This document shows positions 47,432-55,707 of a stretch of DNA of 64,000 nt, one piece after another. The translations under genes and the position numbers were made by a program. The stretch spans positions 496,001-560,000 of the forward strand of contig NZ_CP047936.1 of NCBI RefSeq assembly GCF_014279975.1, read 5' to 3'. A model generated the notes under the pieces. It ran no database searches and was not told where the DNA came from. It was given only the letters and a program-made list of their open reading frames with translations. This stretch comes from Synechococcus sp. BIOS-U3-1 (GTDB lineage: Bacteria > Cyanobacteriota > Cyanobacteriia > PCC-6307 > Cyanobiaceae). How positions within the stretch are numbered: position 1 is the stretch's first letter; the number at the start of each line of letters is the position of its first letter.

Positions 47432-47463
47432 ATGGAGTTGGCGTGAGCTCACGCCAACTCCAT
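47432..47463. repeat. Perfect 32-bp palindrome in the linker/cpeUTR operon
   Basis: The half-site ATGGAGTTGGCGTGAG is followed without a spacer by its exact reverse complement. It lies 44 bases after the linker stop at 47507 and about 50 bases before the small methionine-rich gene. There is no T-run on either strand, so it is not a classic terminator. In RNA it would form a 13-14 bp hairpin with a small loop, which could protect the upstream linker mRNA or separate expression levels within the operon. Confidence 0.8.
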
Positions 47464-47506
47464 TATCTCTGATCCAAACAACAATCAGAGCTCACCCCTC
47501 GAAGGG

Positions 47507-48241
47507 TTAAGCCTTCGAAATAGAAATGATCCGACCACCTTGGGCTTGGATGCTCTGAAGCGTTGCAGACATAGAACTTTGGCTGACCACTGATTTCTGC
47601 ATTACACGGCGATTGGCACTGACCTGTCGACGCGTCGTCCAAAAAATTGAAATTGCATTGGCATTGCCAACGCTTTTGCGGTCAACGATGGCTGGTGCGT
47701 TTCCAGTGGAAAGACTACTCAACAGTTTGGAGCGATTGTTGGCTGCGTCATAGCCTGCGAAACCGGCATCGACTGCAATTCCACGTGTGTAATTGATGGT
47801 TCGTCCGCCACTGATTGATTGGCTTGAGCGATTGTGGGGCACTTGATCAATACCGAAGGCAGCCAAATATTCTTCGCTATAGGTATAGCTTGCAATCTCT
47901 GCGTCGTACCCTTCAGTGTTCATGCGGGTCACATGCTCCATCAGCTCTTGCTGATCATGGGGAGGTCTGCCCAGAAGATGTTTGAAATTGAGCTCTACAA
48001 ACTGATAGGGACTTTTGTTTTCGAGGAAAAGTCTCTTGTAAGTGTCAGATTGTGCAAGTGCTGTAACGAAGCCCTGAACCGTAAGATCGCCATTCATAAA
48101 CAAGGCTTCAAGAGACTTGTTGACATCAAGCTCCATGAGGTGACGGTTGCCGAAAACCTGTTTGTAGATGCTTTGAATCACTTCATCAGCATGTCCCAGA
48201 TCTGCATTTGCCTGGGTCGCCAGTGTGGTGGTTTCCGTCAT
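47507..48241 (-). CDS. cpeE: Phycoerythrin-associated rod linker with CpcD domain (CpeE-like)
   Basis: 244 residues: a PBS-linker domain (YKQVFGNRHLMELDVNKSLEALFMNGDLTV, FVELNFKHLLGRPP, AFGIDQVPHNRS) and a C-terminal CpcD domain ending MSATLQSIQAQGGRIISISKA. The N-terminus is short, without the cysteine-bearing gamma extension. Size (about 27 kDa) and position before cpeUTR fit CpeE; the symbol is tentative. Confidence 0.82.
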   Translation of the reverse strand: MTETTTLATQANADLGHADEVIQSIYKQVFGNRHLMELDVNKSLEALFMNGDLTVQGFVTALAQSDTYKRLFLENKSPYQFVELNFKHLLGRPPHDQQELMEHVTRMNTEGYDAEIASYTYSEEYLAAFGIDQVPHNRSSQSISGGRTINYTRGIAVDAGFAGYDAANNRSKLLSSLSTGNAPAIVDRKSVGNANAISIFWTTRRQVSANRRVMQKSVVSQSSMSATLQSIQAQGGRIISISKA

Positions 48242-48271
48242 GTCTCAGGTGATTGGGTGATAGGTCATTTT

Positions 48272-48298
48272 TAGGCCTTTTGATCATCAAAAGGCCTA
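48272..48298. repeat. Intercistronic inverted repeat between two linker genes
   Basis: TAGGCCTTTTGA-TCA-TCAAAAGGCCTA, a perfect 12-bp stem, between the 548-residue linker stop (48326) and the next linker start (48241). No U-run follows on the minus strand, so mRNA stabilisation or processing is more likely than termination. Confidence 0.78.
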
Positions 48299-48325
48299 TT
48301 CAACAAGTTGTTGTTGCAGATTTGG

Positions 48326-49972
48326 CTACATCACTTCAGTGATGGATACAATTTTTCCACCTCTGGCGTGGATATACTTCATCTGGCTGGACATATCTTT
48401 GCCTGACACCAGATAAGTGCTGCCTGCGGTGCGCTGCCTGGTACGGGCTGCTTGAGCAGAAACCACAATCCGGAAGCGCTTTTTGGTGGGATCTGGTGCA
48501 CCAGATTGAACACCAGTTCTATTGATTCTGGTCGTTGTGGAACTCCAGCCCCCAGGCACCATCCCTGTTGCTACTGAAGTGACCAACGAGGAACTAGTCA
48601 GAACTGTGTCACTTGCTGCATACCCTTCGGCCAGCTTGAGATGACGGTTGAAGGCAACTTGCGAGCGGCCGTCTTCGGAGAGAATTCGTGCGAAGGGCAC
48701 TGTGTCTTCCCCGAAAGTCCCTTGATATTCTTCGCAGTCAACGTAACTACAAATTTCCGCGTCGTAACCTCCTTCTGCCAGAATTCGTGTGTGCTCACTG
48801 ATTTCTGCCTGGGACTTTGGTGCACGTCCGAGGAAATGCTTGAAGTTTAGTTCGATGAACCGATAAGGAGCATTTGTCTCGAAGAAACGCTTTTTGTATT
48901 CGGCAGAAAGACCTATCGCTCGAACAAATTCGCGGGTGCTCAGATAGCCATCGATGAATTTGCTTTCAGCTGTGACTGATCTTTCGAATTCCATCAGGTG
49001 AGGGTTGCCCATCACTTGTTTGTATGAGGCACGAATCAGTGCATTCAGTTGATCTGCGCTATCGCCAGGGCAACGTTGGAACGTTTCCTGCTCTCTTTGC
49101 CCTAGGCCAAAGAACACATAAGAATCTCCGCGCATTGGCGCGCTGTCGCCGCCGCTGGTGACCCCAGGCGCTTTGCTTGGGATCTGACCCCGGGAGAATG
49201 CTGTAGAGGGGCGAACTCCCAGGGCCTCAGAAGGACGACCGATGCGGGGGGCCATCCCTGACGCCATGCTGCTTGTCAGTGCACTACTGCCACCACGTGC
49301 GCTGTCACTTCCAGCAAAGCTCTTTTGCAATGCTGACAGCATTGGGAATGCTGATGTTGCGAGATCTGCAGGAGAACTCCAAGCACGGGCGTAGGGAACA
49401 ATGTCACTGCCGAATACCTCCAGGTATTCCGCAGAATCGATGATGCTGTCGATCAGTGCTGCGTGGCCACTTTGAGCCTGCAAGCTGATTTTTTGGGACA
49501 TCTCAGCCTGCGAATGCGGAGCGCGGCCCAAGAGATGCTTGAAGTTCAGTTCGATTCCACGCTGTGGAGCAACTGCCGAGAAGAAGCGAGATTTGTAGAA
49601 ACTTGACTTTGCTAGCCCTCTGATGAAGTTTCTGACATCGAGATCGCCGTTACGCAGCTGCGCTTCTAGTTCATTGCAGCGTTCGTAATCCATGACGTGC
49701 GCGTTGCCGAAGACCTGTCGGTAACCGGCAGCAATGACTTGATCGAGTGATGCCTGGTCGTCTGGGCTGTAGCACTCTGCGGTGACGCGGTGCGGACAAT
49801 CCTCATGGCTGCGAGGTCCCACGCCGATCGACATCTGATCGCAGGACTGTTTGAGAAACTCGCCAATGGTCAGTGCAGGCTTCTGAGTGTTCTGTCCTTT
49901 TCTTTGGAAGCTGACAGGGCTATTCCACTTGGTTTCAGCGCCGAATCCGTTCGAGGTTTGGTTGGTTGCCAT
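48326..49972 (-). CDS. Double-domain phycoerythrin rod linker with CpcD domain
   Basis: 548 residues. The N-terminal gamma-like segment has a cysteine at 44 in SCDQMSIGVGPRSHEDCP, the same motif as MpeC. Then follow a first PBS-linker domain (RGIELNFKHLLGRAP), a Ser/Gly-rich spacer (about residues 215-290), a second PBS-linker domain (RFIELNFKHFLGRAP) and a C-terminal CpcD domain ending MKYIHARGGKIVSITEVM. It can join two hexamers and may carry a bilin. Marine Synechococcus with PE II have such fused linkers; I do not assign a symbol. Confidence 0.88.
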   Translation of the reverse strand: MATNQTSNGFGAETKWNSPVSFQRKGQNTQKPALTIGEFLKQSCDQMSIGVGPRSHEDCPHRVTAECYSPDDQASLDQVIAAGYRQVFGNAHVMDYERCNELEAQLRNGDLDVRNFIRGLAKSSFYKSRFFSAVAPQRGIELNFKHLLGRAPHSQAEMSQKISLQAQSGHAALIDSIIDSAEYLEVFGSDIVPYARAWSSPADLATSAFPMLSALQKSFAGSDSARGGSSALTSSMASGMAPRIGRPSEALGVRPSTAFSRGQIPSKAPGVTSGGDSAPMRGDSYVFFGLGQREQETFQRCPGDSADQLNALIRASYKQVMGNPHLMEFERSVTAESKFIDGYLSTREFVRAIGLSAEYKKRFFETNAPYRFIELNFKHFLGRAPKSQAEISEHTRILAEGGYDAEICSYVDCEEYQGTFGEDTVPFARILSEDGRSQVAFNRHLKLAEGYAASDTVLTSSSLVTSVATGMVPGGWSSTTTRINRTGVQSGAPDPTKKRFRIVVSAQAARTRQRTAGSTYLVSGKDMSSQMKYIHARGGKIVSITEVM

Positions 49973-50027
49973 GGTTCAGATCAATGATTAGGTGTTTGGT
50001 TTTGGTCGAATGCTTGCTCTGATGCGA

Positions 50028-50912
50028 TCAGGTCACCGGAGTGATGCTTGCGATCTTTCCGCCTTCTCGGTGAATCCTTTTGAATTGTTCGGACAGCTTG
50101 TCGAACGGAACGTAGAAGACGCGATTACTGCGTGTGTAGCGAGAGATTCGCCGCACGTTGTTGGCGCTGTAGCCAGTGACTTCCACTCGGTAGGTCACTC
50201 CCTCCTCGCCTGCACCAGCACCCAGTCGGGTTGGTGCATCCTGAAGGTTGGTCGAGGGGCGGAAACTCCAGCCTGTGGCCAGAGGGGATGACGGAGGAAC
50301 CACTGGAAGTGGCAGGTTCTGGTAGGCCGCACCACCAAGCTTGCTGCGGTTGCCTGACAAATCACCTTTCAGGCTGCTGCTGCTGTTGCCACGCAGCAAC
50401 TGGAAGCTCCAGGTGAATTCCTGGAGCGTTGTGCAGCACTCAGTTTTCCAACCCCGTTGATAGGGAACAACCCATTCACCGTATGCATTCTGGTAGTCGG
50501 CCGAATCCAGAAAACTGTCGATATCTGCCTCGTACCCCTTGCTGTCTAGGCGCTCTGCATGGGTGCGCATTTCTTGGAAGTCTTCAGGAGCCCTTCCGAG
50601 GAAGTGGCGGAAGGCCAGCTCGATATAGCGATAGCGCGCACAGGTATCGAAGAAGCGTGAGCGGTAGAGCTCGCTCTTAGCGATGCGTCGTACCAGCTCT
50701 CGCACGCTGATCTCGCCGAGCTTGAACTGCGATTCGGCAATGATTTGGCGCTCGCTTTCCATGACGTAAGCGTTGCCAAGCACCTGCTGATACACCTTGC
50801 GGATGATCTGCTCCTTTTTGGCATCGTCGTCGCCAGGGAGTAGTTCGAGGGGTGCTTCACTCTCGTCCGAGAAGCGCTCGACCCCCAAAAGCGAGGCAGG
50901 ACCAAAGGGCAT
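50028..50912 (-). CDS. cpeC: Rod linker with CpcD domain (CpeC/CpcC type)
   Basis: 294 residues beginning MPFGPASLLGVERFSDESEAP, the start shared by CpeC, CpeD and related rod linkers. The PBS-linker domain (VYQQVLGNAYVMESERQIIAESQFKLGEISVRELV, YIELAFRHFLGRAP, ADIDSFLDSADYQNAYGEWVVPYQRG) is followed by a spacer and a CpcD domain ending EQFKRIHREGGKIASITPVT. It is the first linker gene of the operon that runs to cpeR. It may sit at the PC-PE junction. The symbol is tentative. Confidence 0.82.
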   Translation of the reverse strand: MPFGPASLLGVERFSDESEAPLELLPGDDDAKKEQIIRKVYQQVLGNAYVMESERQIIAESQFKLGEISVRELVRRIAKSELYRSRFFDTCARYRYIELAFRHFLGRAPEDFQEMRTHAERLDSKGYEADIDSFLDSADYQNAYGEWVVPYQRGWKTECCTTLQEFTWSFQLLRGNSSSSLKGDLSGNRSKLGGAAYQNLPLPVVPPSSPLATGWSFRPSTNLQDAPTRLGAGAGEEGVTYRVEVTGYSANNVRRISRYTRSNRVFYVPFDKLSEQFKRIHREGGKIASITPVT

Positions 50913-51054
50913 GAAGGTTCTCGCGATATTCGCTGACCCATCGTCAGTCAGAACTGCCGTGCGTGAGCGCCTTCTTTATAAAGCTCAATCAAGTGTGTCT
51001 AAATATTGCGTGACATGACAATTTGGGGCTCCTGGAAGGGCTTTGAAGAAGAAA

Positions 51055-51771
51055 TCAGTTTTGTTCTGACGAACTATTTTTTGCTCTCAGCGACTCCAGG
51101 CTTGTGCGCGTCGAGCTGCGTGTTAAGGGATTCCATTGATCAAGTTCAAGGGCGTCACGGTTCAGCAAGGCTTCCAATTGCTGGTCGAGACCTCGGCAAA
51201 GACTGAAGTCAGCACCCCGAATTGAATCGACGCAGTCCAGAGCTGCAGATTCCAGGTTTGCGCCTCGGAAATCGGCCATATCAAGTTGGCTGGTTCCAAA
51301 GCGCGTGCCTCTGCACATCGCACCACGCAAGTTGGCGTGTCGAAGATCTGCTCCCGCCATCGCCGTGCCATCGAGAATGGCGCCGCTGAGGTTGGTCCCG
51401 CTGAGATAGGCGCCCATTAAGACAGCTTTTCGCAGGTCAACCCCTCTTAAATCTGCATTATTGAGAAATGCACCATTCAGTTTTGCCCCTGGACCAACGG
51501 CTCCGCTATTTCGATGATCGAAATTGTCCGGAAATTGGGTGTTTGAGTCGTAAATCGCCAGACGCAGATCTGCACCATCCATCTTGCATAGGCTTAAATT
51601 GCTGCCCCGCAGGTTGCAACGGCAGAGCAAAGCGCCGCTGAGGTCACATTTCCCCAAATCCTGTTGGCTCCAGTCGGAACCGCGAGCATCGATTGATGAT
51701 CCTTGTGCATCTCCAGGAGTTTGCGTTTCGGGCGCCGTCCAGGTGCGAAGGTCGATGAATTGAGACGTCAG
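51055..51771 (-). CDS. Pentapeptide-repeat protein of the phycobilisome region
   Basis: About 238 residues. From residue 40 on it is made of A(D/N)LxX repeats (ALLCRCNLRGSNLSL, AFLNNADLRGVDLRKAVLMG, AYLSGTNLSGAILDGTAMAG, ADLRHANLRGAMC), a right-handed quadrilateral beta-helix. The tail is Ser/Arg-rich. The frame has no ATG, GTG or TTG before TTG 51657. I start at CTG 51771, which has AAGGAGG nine bases upstream and reads LTSQFIDLRTWTAPET. TTG 51657 would be the shorter alternative. Function unknown; it is conserved in position among phycobilisome genes by inference only. Confidence 0.75.
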   Translation of the reverse strand: MTSQFIDLRTWTAPETQTPGDAQGSSIDARGSDWSQQDLGKCDLSGALLCRCNLRGSNLSLCKMDGADLRLAIYDSNTQFPDNFDHRNSGAVGPGAKLNGAFLNNADLRGVDLRKAVLMGAYLSGTNLSGAILDGTAMAGADLRHANLRGAMCRGTRFGTSQLDMADFRGANLESAALDCVDSIRGADFSLCRGLDQQLEALLNRDALELDQWNPLTRSSTRTSLESLRAKNSSSEQN

Positions 51772-51926
51772 AGCCCAGGCCTCCTTGATTGAGTTGCCGA
51801 GAGGCTAGCTCTCTCGAGTCAGAACAATATTAATGAATAGGAGCTAAATCGTAATTGTCTTTGAGATTAACTAGGCCCTTGCATGCCTTTTGAATTGCGT
51901 GCTTGGTTTTGGTTTGCGAGAGCCAT

Positions 51927-51957
51927 AAAAAAGCACCGACTGATCAAGTCGGTGCTT
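51927..51957 (-). terminator. Terminator of the MpeD-like linker gene
   Basis: On the minus strand AAGCACCGACT-TGATC-AGTCGGTGCTT is followed by six T. It begins about 50 bases after the stop of the linker at 52009. Confidence 0.92.
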
Positions 51958-52008
51958 TGATCCTCAATCCTTAGTTGGGATTGAATTTACAAACCAGGGC
52001 CTAAAGGG

Positions 52009-52911
52009 TTACGCCCAGGTTTTTGCAGTTTTAGATTGATACATGCGCTGGAATGCTCCGCTGTAAGGGTCTTTGACTGCCTTGGAGTAAACGAAACCAC
52101 TCACGTCATACCCAGCTCCGGATTGTGAAATCCGTCGAGCATTGGTGAATTCCATCACTAGTTGGCTGCGAGACTCGATTGTGGTATCAGAAGCAGCGTT
52201 TGCTGGAGTGACTCTCGCCAGATTTGTGAAAGTGGAGCAATAGGCACCAGCAGCTGAAGTCCAGGCGCGTGGATATGGAACAGTGTCTGTTCCAAACACT
52301 TCCAAATACTCTCCAGAATGAGTGATCTTATAAACCAATGCATCAAAACCACTTTCTGCGATCAGCGTGATGGCCGCACTCACTTCAGCTTGATTGATTG
52401 GGGGTCTACCAAGCAGATGCTTGTAATTCAATTCAATGCCACGAATTGGAGAAACACGATGGAAATACGTCTCTTTGTAGAGATCTGACTTGGCGAGCCC
52501 TGCTACGAAATCTCTCACGCTGATTTCGCCGTTGCTGAGCTGCGATTCCAGTTCAGTACAGCGCTGATTGCCCATAGGGCCGAGGTTTCCGAAAACCTGC
52601 TTGTAGCTTGCTGCGATAGCTGTCTCTAGGGCCTCACTTCCATTGGCTGCATAAACTTCGTTCACACTGCTGAAAGGGCATTCGCTATGAAGCCTTGGCC
52701 CGATGCCAATGCCCATGGCAGAACAAAGGTTCTCTTTGTACTCCTCAGTTGTTGAAGCTGCCTGCCCCTTTCGCGCTATCAAGTTTCCCTTCTCAGATTC
52801 CTGGCGATAGAGATTGGTAGCAGTGTTTTGTATTGCTTTTGTAGAATTGCCTGCGGCGTAAGAAACGCGGTACAGGTTCGTGAAATCGCGTGTCGGCTTG
52901 ATGGCGACCAT
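52009..52911 (-). CDS. mpeD: Phycoerythrin gamma-type linker (MpeD-like)
   Basis: About 300 residues with a long N-terminal extension, a cysteine at 63 in NLCSAMGIGIGPRLHSECP, and one PBS-linker domain (RGIELNYKHLLGRPP, VFGTDTVPYPRAW). There is no CpcD domain. It closely resembles MpeC and is probably the second chromophore-bearing gamma subunit of PE II. Start at ATG 52911 (MVAIKPTRDF); a further in-frame start at 52923 exists. It has its own terminator and a 300-base upstream region. Confidence 0.85.
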   Translation of the reverse strand: MVAIKPTRDFTNLYRVSYAAGNSTKAIQNTATNLYRQESEKGNLIARKGQAASTTEEYKENLCSAMGIGIGPRLHSECPFSSVNEVYAANGSEALETAIAASYKQVFGNLGPMGNQRCTELESQLSNGEISVRDFVAGLAKSDLYKETYFHRVSPIRGIELNYKHLLGRPPINQAEVSAAITLIAESGFDALVYKITHSGEYLEVFGTDTVPYPRAWTSAAGAYCSTFTNLARVTPANAASDTTIESRSQLVMEFTNARRISQSGAGYDVSGFVYSKAVKDPYSGAFQRMYQSKTAKTWA

Positions 52912-53223
52912 TACTGATCTCAAAGAGGTACTTGTGATCAGACACTAATCGCGTTCACTGATGAACTCCTCAGAGTCGCTGGGCTTGCAACAAAATGTTT
53001 ACTCGCGGTTCTTCGATTTTCTTAATGATCGGCGATTGGACACTTCATGATTCTTAGCATTTGGTTTTGATGGTCGATTGATTGATTTCGTATGGCCTTA
53101 TTTTGATGATTCACTGGAGTTCTTCGATTGAAAGCCCCGATCAACTTGTCAATCCATCAAGAGAGATGGATTTTGCCTGGTCAGTTGTAACTGGAATTGG
53201 ATTCCGGACCCAGCTCGATTGAA
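52912..53223. other. Upstream region of the MpeD-like gene
   Basis: About 310 bases without a supported gene between the MpeD-like start and the end of the CpcL-type linker gene. It is AT-rich and probably holds the promoter and leader. I see no hairpin or repeat of note. Confidence 0.5.
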
Positions 53224-53946
53224 TTAGCGAGTGCTATACATTTCTGCTGCCACAATCAGAAGAACTCTGATCAGTTCAAAGGCCCCAATGGCTGCCAAAC
53301 CAAGCCAGGCCTTTTTGGCCCACTCAGGAGTTTTGATGTAAGCAGGGACAAGGGTTTCAATTTCAATCCGGGCTTGTAGTTTCTGATCCCAGAGTTGATC
53401 TCTCCAGTCGCTTCCGTAGCGAGGAAATTGCTGGTAGATCGGCATCACTCCTGTTGAGGCGCCTGGAATAACCCGTGATCTTTGACTTGGAACATCGTCA
53501 TAGCCAAATGAATCGAGATATTCGCTGCTATCGAGTACAGCATCAACAAAGCTGCTAAAGCCCTTGTCTGCGATCAGGATTGACCAACTAATGCGTTCAC
53601 TTTGCCCATGTACTTCCCTTCCTAAAACGCGTCCAACGACCTGGTCGACCAACCTGTAATTCGTGCTGCAGGACACATATCCTTCTTGGAAGCGTCTTGA
53701 CAGCAACAATCCTCGTATAAAATCTCTGGCTGTGATGCTTCCATCGCGGAACTGAGACTCAAGATTCACGTCGCGATCACATTTCATGGCGTGAAAGAAG
53801 ATCTGGCGATAGGCCTGCTCGATCTGTGCGCTCCGGTCTTCGCGGTTTGGGAATGTCGCGCGATTGAGCTCCGACTTCAGGCCGCCTTGGTCGCCGACAC
53901 GATTATTTTGGCTGGTCAGCGGGTAGTCGAGCAGCTGAAGCGCCAT
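53224..53946 (-). CDS. cpcL: CpcG2/CpcL-type rod linker with C-terminal membrane helix
   Basis: 240 residues. The N-terminal PBS-linker domain is of the rod-core kind (IEQAYRQIFFHAMKCDRDVNLESQFRDGSITARDFIRGLLLS, YRLVDQVVGRVLGREVHGQSE). After DWRDQLWDQKLQARIEIETLVPAYIKTPEWAKKAWLG there is a hydrophobic helix, LAAIGAFELIRVLLIVAAEM, at about 214-235. CpcL proteins elsewhere anchor rods without a core to the membrane near PSI. It is the last gene of a group with an unusual phycobiliprotein-like gene 26 bases upstream. Confidence 0.85.
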   Translation of the reverse strand: MALQLLDYPLTSQNNRVGDQGGLKSELNRATFPNREDRSAQIEQAYRQIFFHAMKCDRDVNLESQFRDGSITARDFIRGLLLSRRFQEGYVSCSTNYRLVDQVVGRVLGREVHGQSERISWSILIADKGFSSFVDAVLDSSEYLDSFGYDDVPSQRSRVIPGASTGVMPIYQQFPRYGSDWRDQLWDQKLQARIEIETLVPAYIKTPEWAKKAWLGLAAIGAFELIRVLLIVAAEMYSTR

Positions 53947-53972
53947 CCGTATAAATGCTCAGTCAATGCTGC

Positions 53973-54644
53973 TCATTTTATGTCTGCAGCACTGTCTTTC
54001 TGCTGCGTGCCGTCGTGTCTCTTCATCTCCTTGCGAATCATGTTGCAAAGATGGGTTAGCGCGTCACCTAGTGCTTTGGCTTCTGCTCCCGCTCCAAGCC
54101 TGCTGTAACTGGCCACAGAATGCACGCGTAGGCGATCCAGAGCCAGCAGTAATGCAGGCACAGGAACATCTAGCAGTGCGTAAAGCTCCGCTAGGCATCG
54201 CATGCCGTCACTGTCTGTGACATCGGTCCTGCGTAAAGCGCTTCCGTAAATGCTGACCCGCAGAAAATGGAAGCAGTCGCGCCAGCACGCCTCGGCCCGA
54301 AGCTGCGGAAACAATTTGCCGCCCGGTTGCACCAGTTCGGGTTGCTCACTGAGAAGATCTGCACGCGACTGGTCGACAAGATGCGAAACCTGTCCTTGCA
54401 GTGCAATCAGCGGAGCGGCTTCAACACCTGACCAGCCACAACACAATTGAATTTCCTCGTCGCTCAGCAAGCGTTTGTGCTGATCTGCTTCATCGATCAG
54501 ATCACGTAGTTGTCCTGGAATGCTGCGATCTCCACTGAGTCCACACACCTTTGACTGTTGCGCCAGTTCTTTGATTTGTTCTGCTGAAGTGGAACTCACG
54601 GATGAACGACTTTGTTTCTGGAAGTGATGGGAAGAATCGGGCAT
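53973..54644 (-). CDS. Divergent phycobiliprotein-like protein
   Basis: 223 residues. Residues about 85-175 align by eye with phycobiliprotein beta chains: LLSEQPELVQPGGKLFPQLR corresponds to the helix B-E region and AEACWRDCFHFLRVSIYG to AACLRDxxxxLRYxxY. Then come GMRCLAELYALLDVPVPALL and ALDRLRVHSV. The cysteine of the bilin site (residue 120) and the adjacent Arg-Asp are kept. The N-terminal 40 residues are an extra Ser/Gln-rich extension. It is not RpcB, CpeB, MpeB or an ordinary ApcD/F. It overlaps the upstream unknown gene by 49 bases and precedes the CpcL-type linker. Confidence 0.75.
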   Translation of the reverse strand: MPDSSHHFQKQSRSSVSSTSAEQIKELAQQSKVCGLSGDRSIPGQLRDLIDEADQHKRLLSDEEIQLCCGWSGVEAAPLIALQGQVSHLVDQSRADLLSEQPELVQPGGKLFPQLRAEACWRDCFHFLRVSIYGSALRRTDVTDSDGMRCLAELYALLDVPVPALLLALDRLRVHSVASYSRLGAGAEAKALGDALTHLCNMIRKEMKRHDGTQQKDSAADIK

Positions 54645-55042
54645 GCGGTCAGCCAGCCATGGCGTTCCAGATAGAACGCCCAGGCAATCTCCTGGCCGAC
54701 GCCTGGGCAGTGACGGGGGATGGCATCCGCGATTGGCTCACTCACTCCAAGACGCTTCAGTAGTGCTCCTACATCAGAAGCAGACCTGACTGACGTGCTG
54801 CGGATGGCAGCACCAACAACCCATGTGAGCTTGGTTGCTTCCAATGGGCAGGCGTCGCTTTCGCAGGCGAGCAGTACATTCCCAGGCTCTGCCATGGCTG
54901 CGAAGGTGTCCTGCCAGAGCTGAAGGTCATCGGGTTTCAGATTGAGTCGCAGGATCTGATCTCCGACCGAATGGAGCTGTTCGTTTTCATCTCCGACCCC
55001 CTCGAGCAATGACATGAGGTTGGCCTGCTGTGATCCATCCAT
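54596..55042 (-). CDS. Unknown protein upstream of the phycobiliprotein-like gene
   Basis: 148 residues. A helical N-terminal part (MSLLEGVGDENEQLHSVGDQILRLNLKPDDLQLWQDTFAAM) is followed by LTWVVGAAIRSTSVRSASDVGALLKRLGVSEPIADAIPRHCPGVGQEIAWAFYLERHGWL. No signal or membrane helix. No named family recognised. It is the first gene of a probable three-gene unit with the phycobiliprotein-like gene and cpcL, and it is divergent from the acidic protein at 55214. Confidence 0.66.
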   Translation of the reverse strand: MDGSQQANLMSLLEGVGDENEQLHSVGDQILRLNLKPDDLQLWQDTFAAMAEPGNVLLACESDACPLEATKLTWVVGAAIRSTSVRSASDVGALLKRLGVSEPIADAIPRHCPGVGQEIAWAFYLERHGWLTACPILPITSRNKVVHP

Positions 55043-55213
55043 CGCTCAAATCCGGCCTAGAGGACTGTATCCGTACTGTTTGGAATCTCTGGTGCCCATC
55101 GTCAGAGATGTCACCAGAAGCCGTAGGGAGCCAGCCTGAGTTGAGTTGACGCCATGTCCTCCTGGACAACCCACGCACGATGGATACCATCGGGCCGTCA
55201 CTGCTCTTGTCCC

Positions 55214-55678
55214 ATGGCTGCAGCTGAATCCAATGTGTTGATGGTCCAGCAGCTCAGTCGACAGCTGCATGCAGTCAGTGAGATTGCTGAATCACTCACG
55301 TTGCGTTTGCTCGCCCTGGAGGAACGTTTTGAGCAGTTGCATCTGAATGGGTTGTCTGATGGATCAGACCCTGTGCCGGATGAAACCAGTCAACAGCTGC
55401 TTGAAGAGAGTGGTGATCGTCTCAGGCATCTTCAGGGGTTGCTGGATGAGGAAGCTCCTGGCCAGATGCTTGCACTCGTTACCCCAACAGTCGAAGAGCT
55501 GATGTCTGTCTGCGCGGATGAAGTGATCTCTGATCGTGAAGGTTTGGATGATCTTGAGGACGAGCTTGAGCCCACTCTCAATGAAACGGTCTACGTGGAT
55601 GACCCGCAGATCGCCCCTTCTCGTGATGAATTGAATGATCTGGATGAAGATGATCAGATTGATCTCTTGAGTGCCTGA
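55214..55678 (+). CDS. Acidic coiled-coil hypothetical protein
   Basis: 154 residues from ATG 55214 (MAAAESNVLMVQQLSRQLHA). Residues about 10-45 form a coiled coil (VSEIAESLTLRLLALEERFEQLHLNGL). The second half is strongly acidic (DLEDELEPTLNETVYVDDPQ ... LNDLDEDDQIDLLSA). No catalytic motif. It lies at the edge of the phycobilisome cluster. Confidence 0.65.
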   Translation: MAAAESNVLMVQQLSRQLHAVSEIAESLTLRLLALEERFEQLHLNGLSDGSDPVPDETSQQLLEESGDRLRHLQGLLDEEAPGQMLALVTPTVEELMSVCADEVISDREGLDDLEDELEPTLNETVYVDDPQIAPSRDELNDLDEDDQIDLLSA

Positions 55679-55707
55679 TGATTTGAGTTCAAGGCCGCTT
55701 CAGATAC

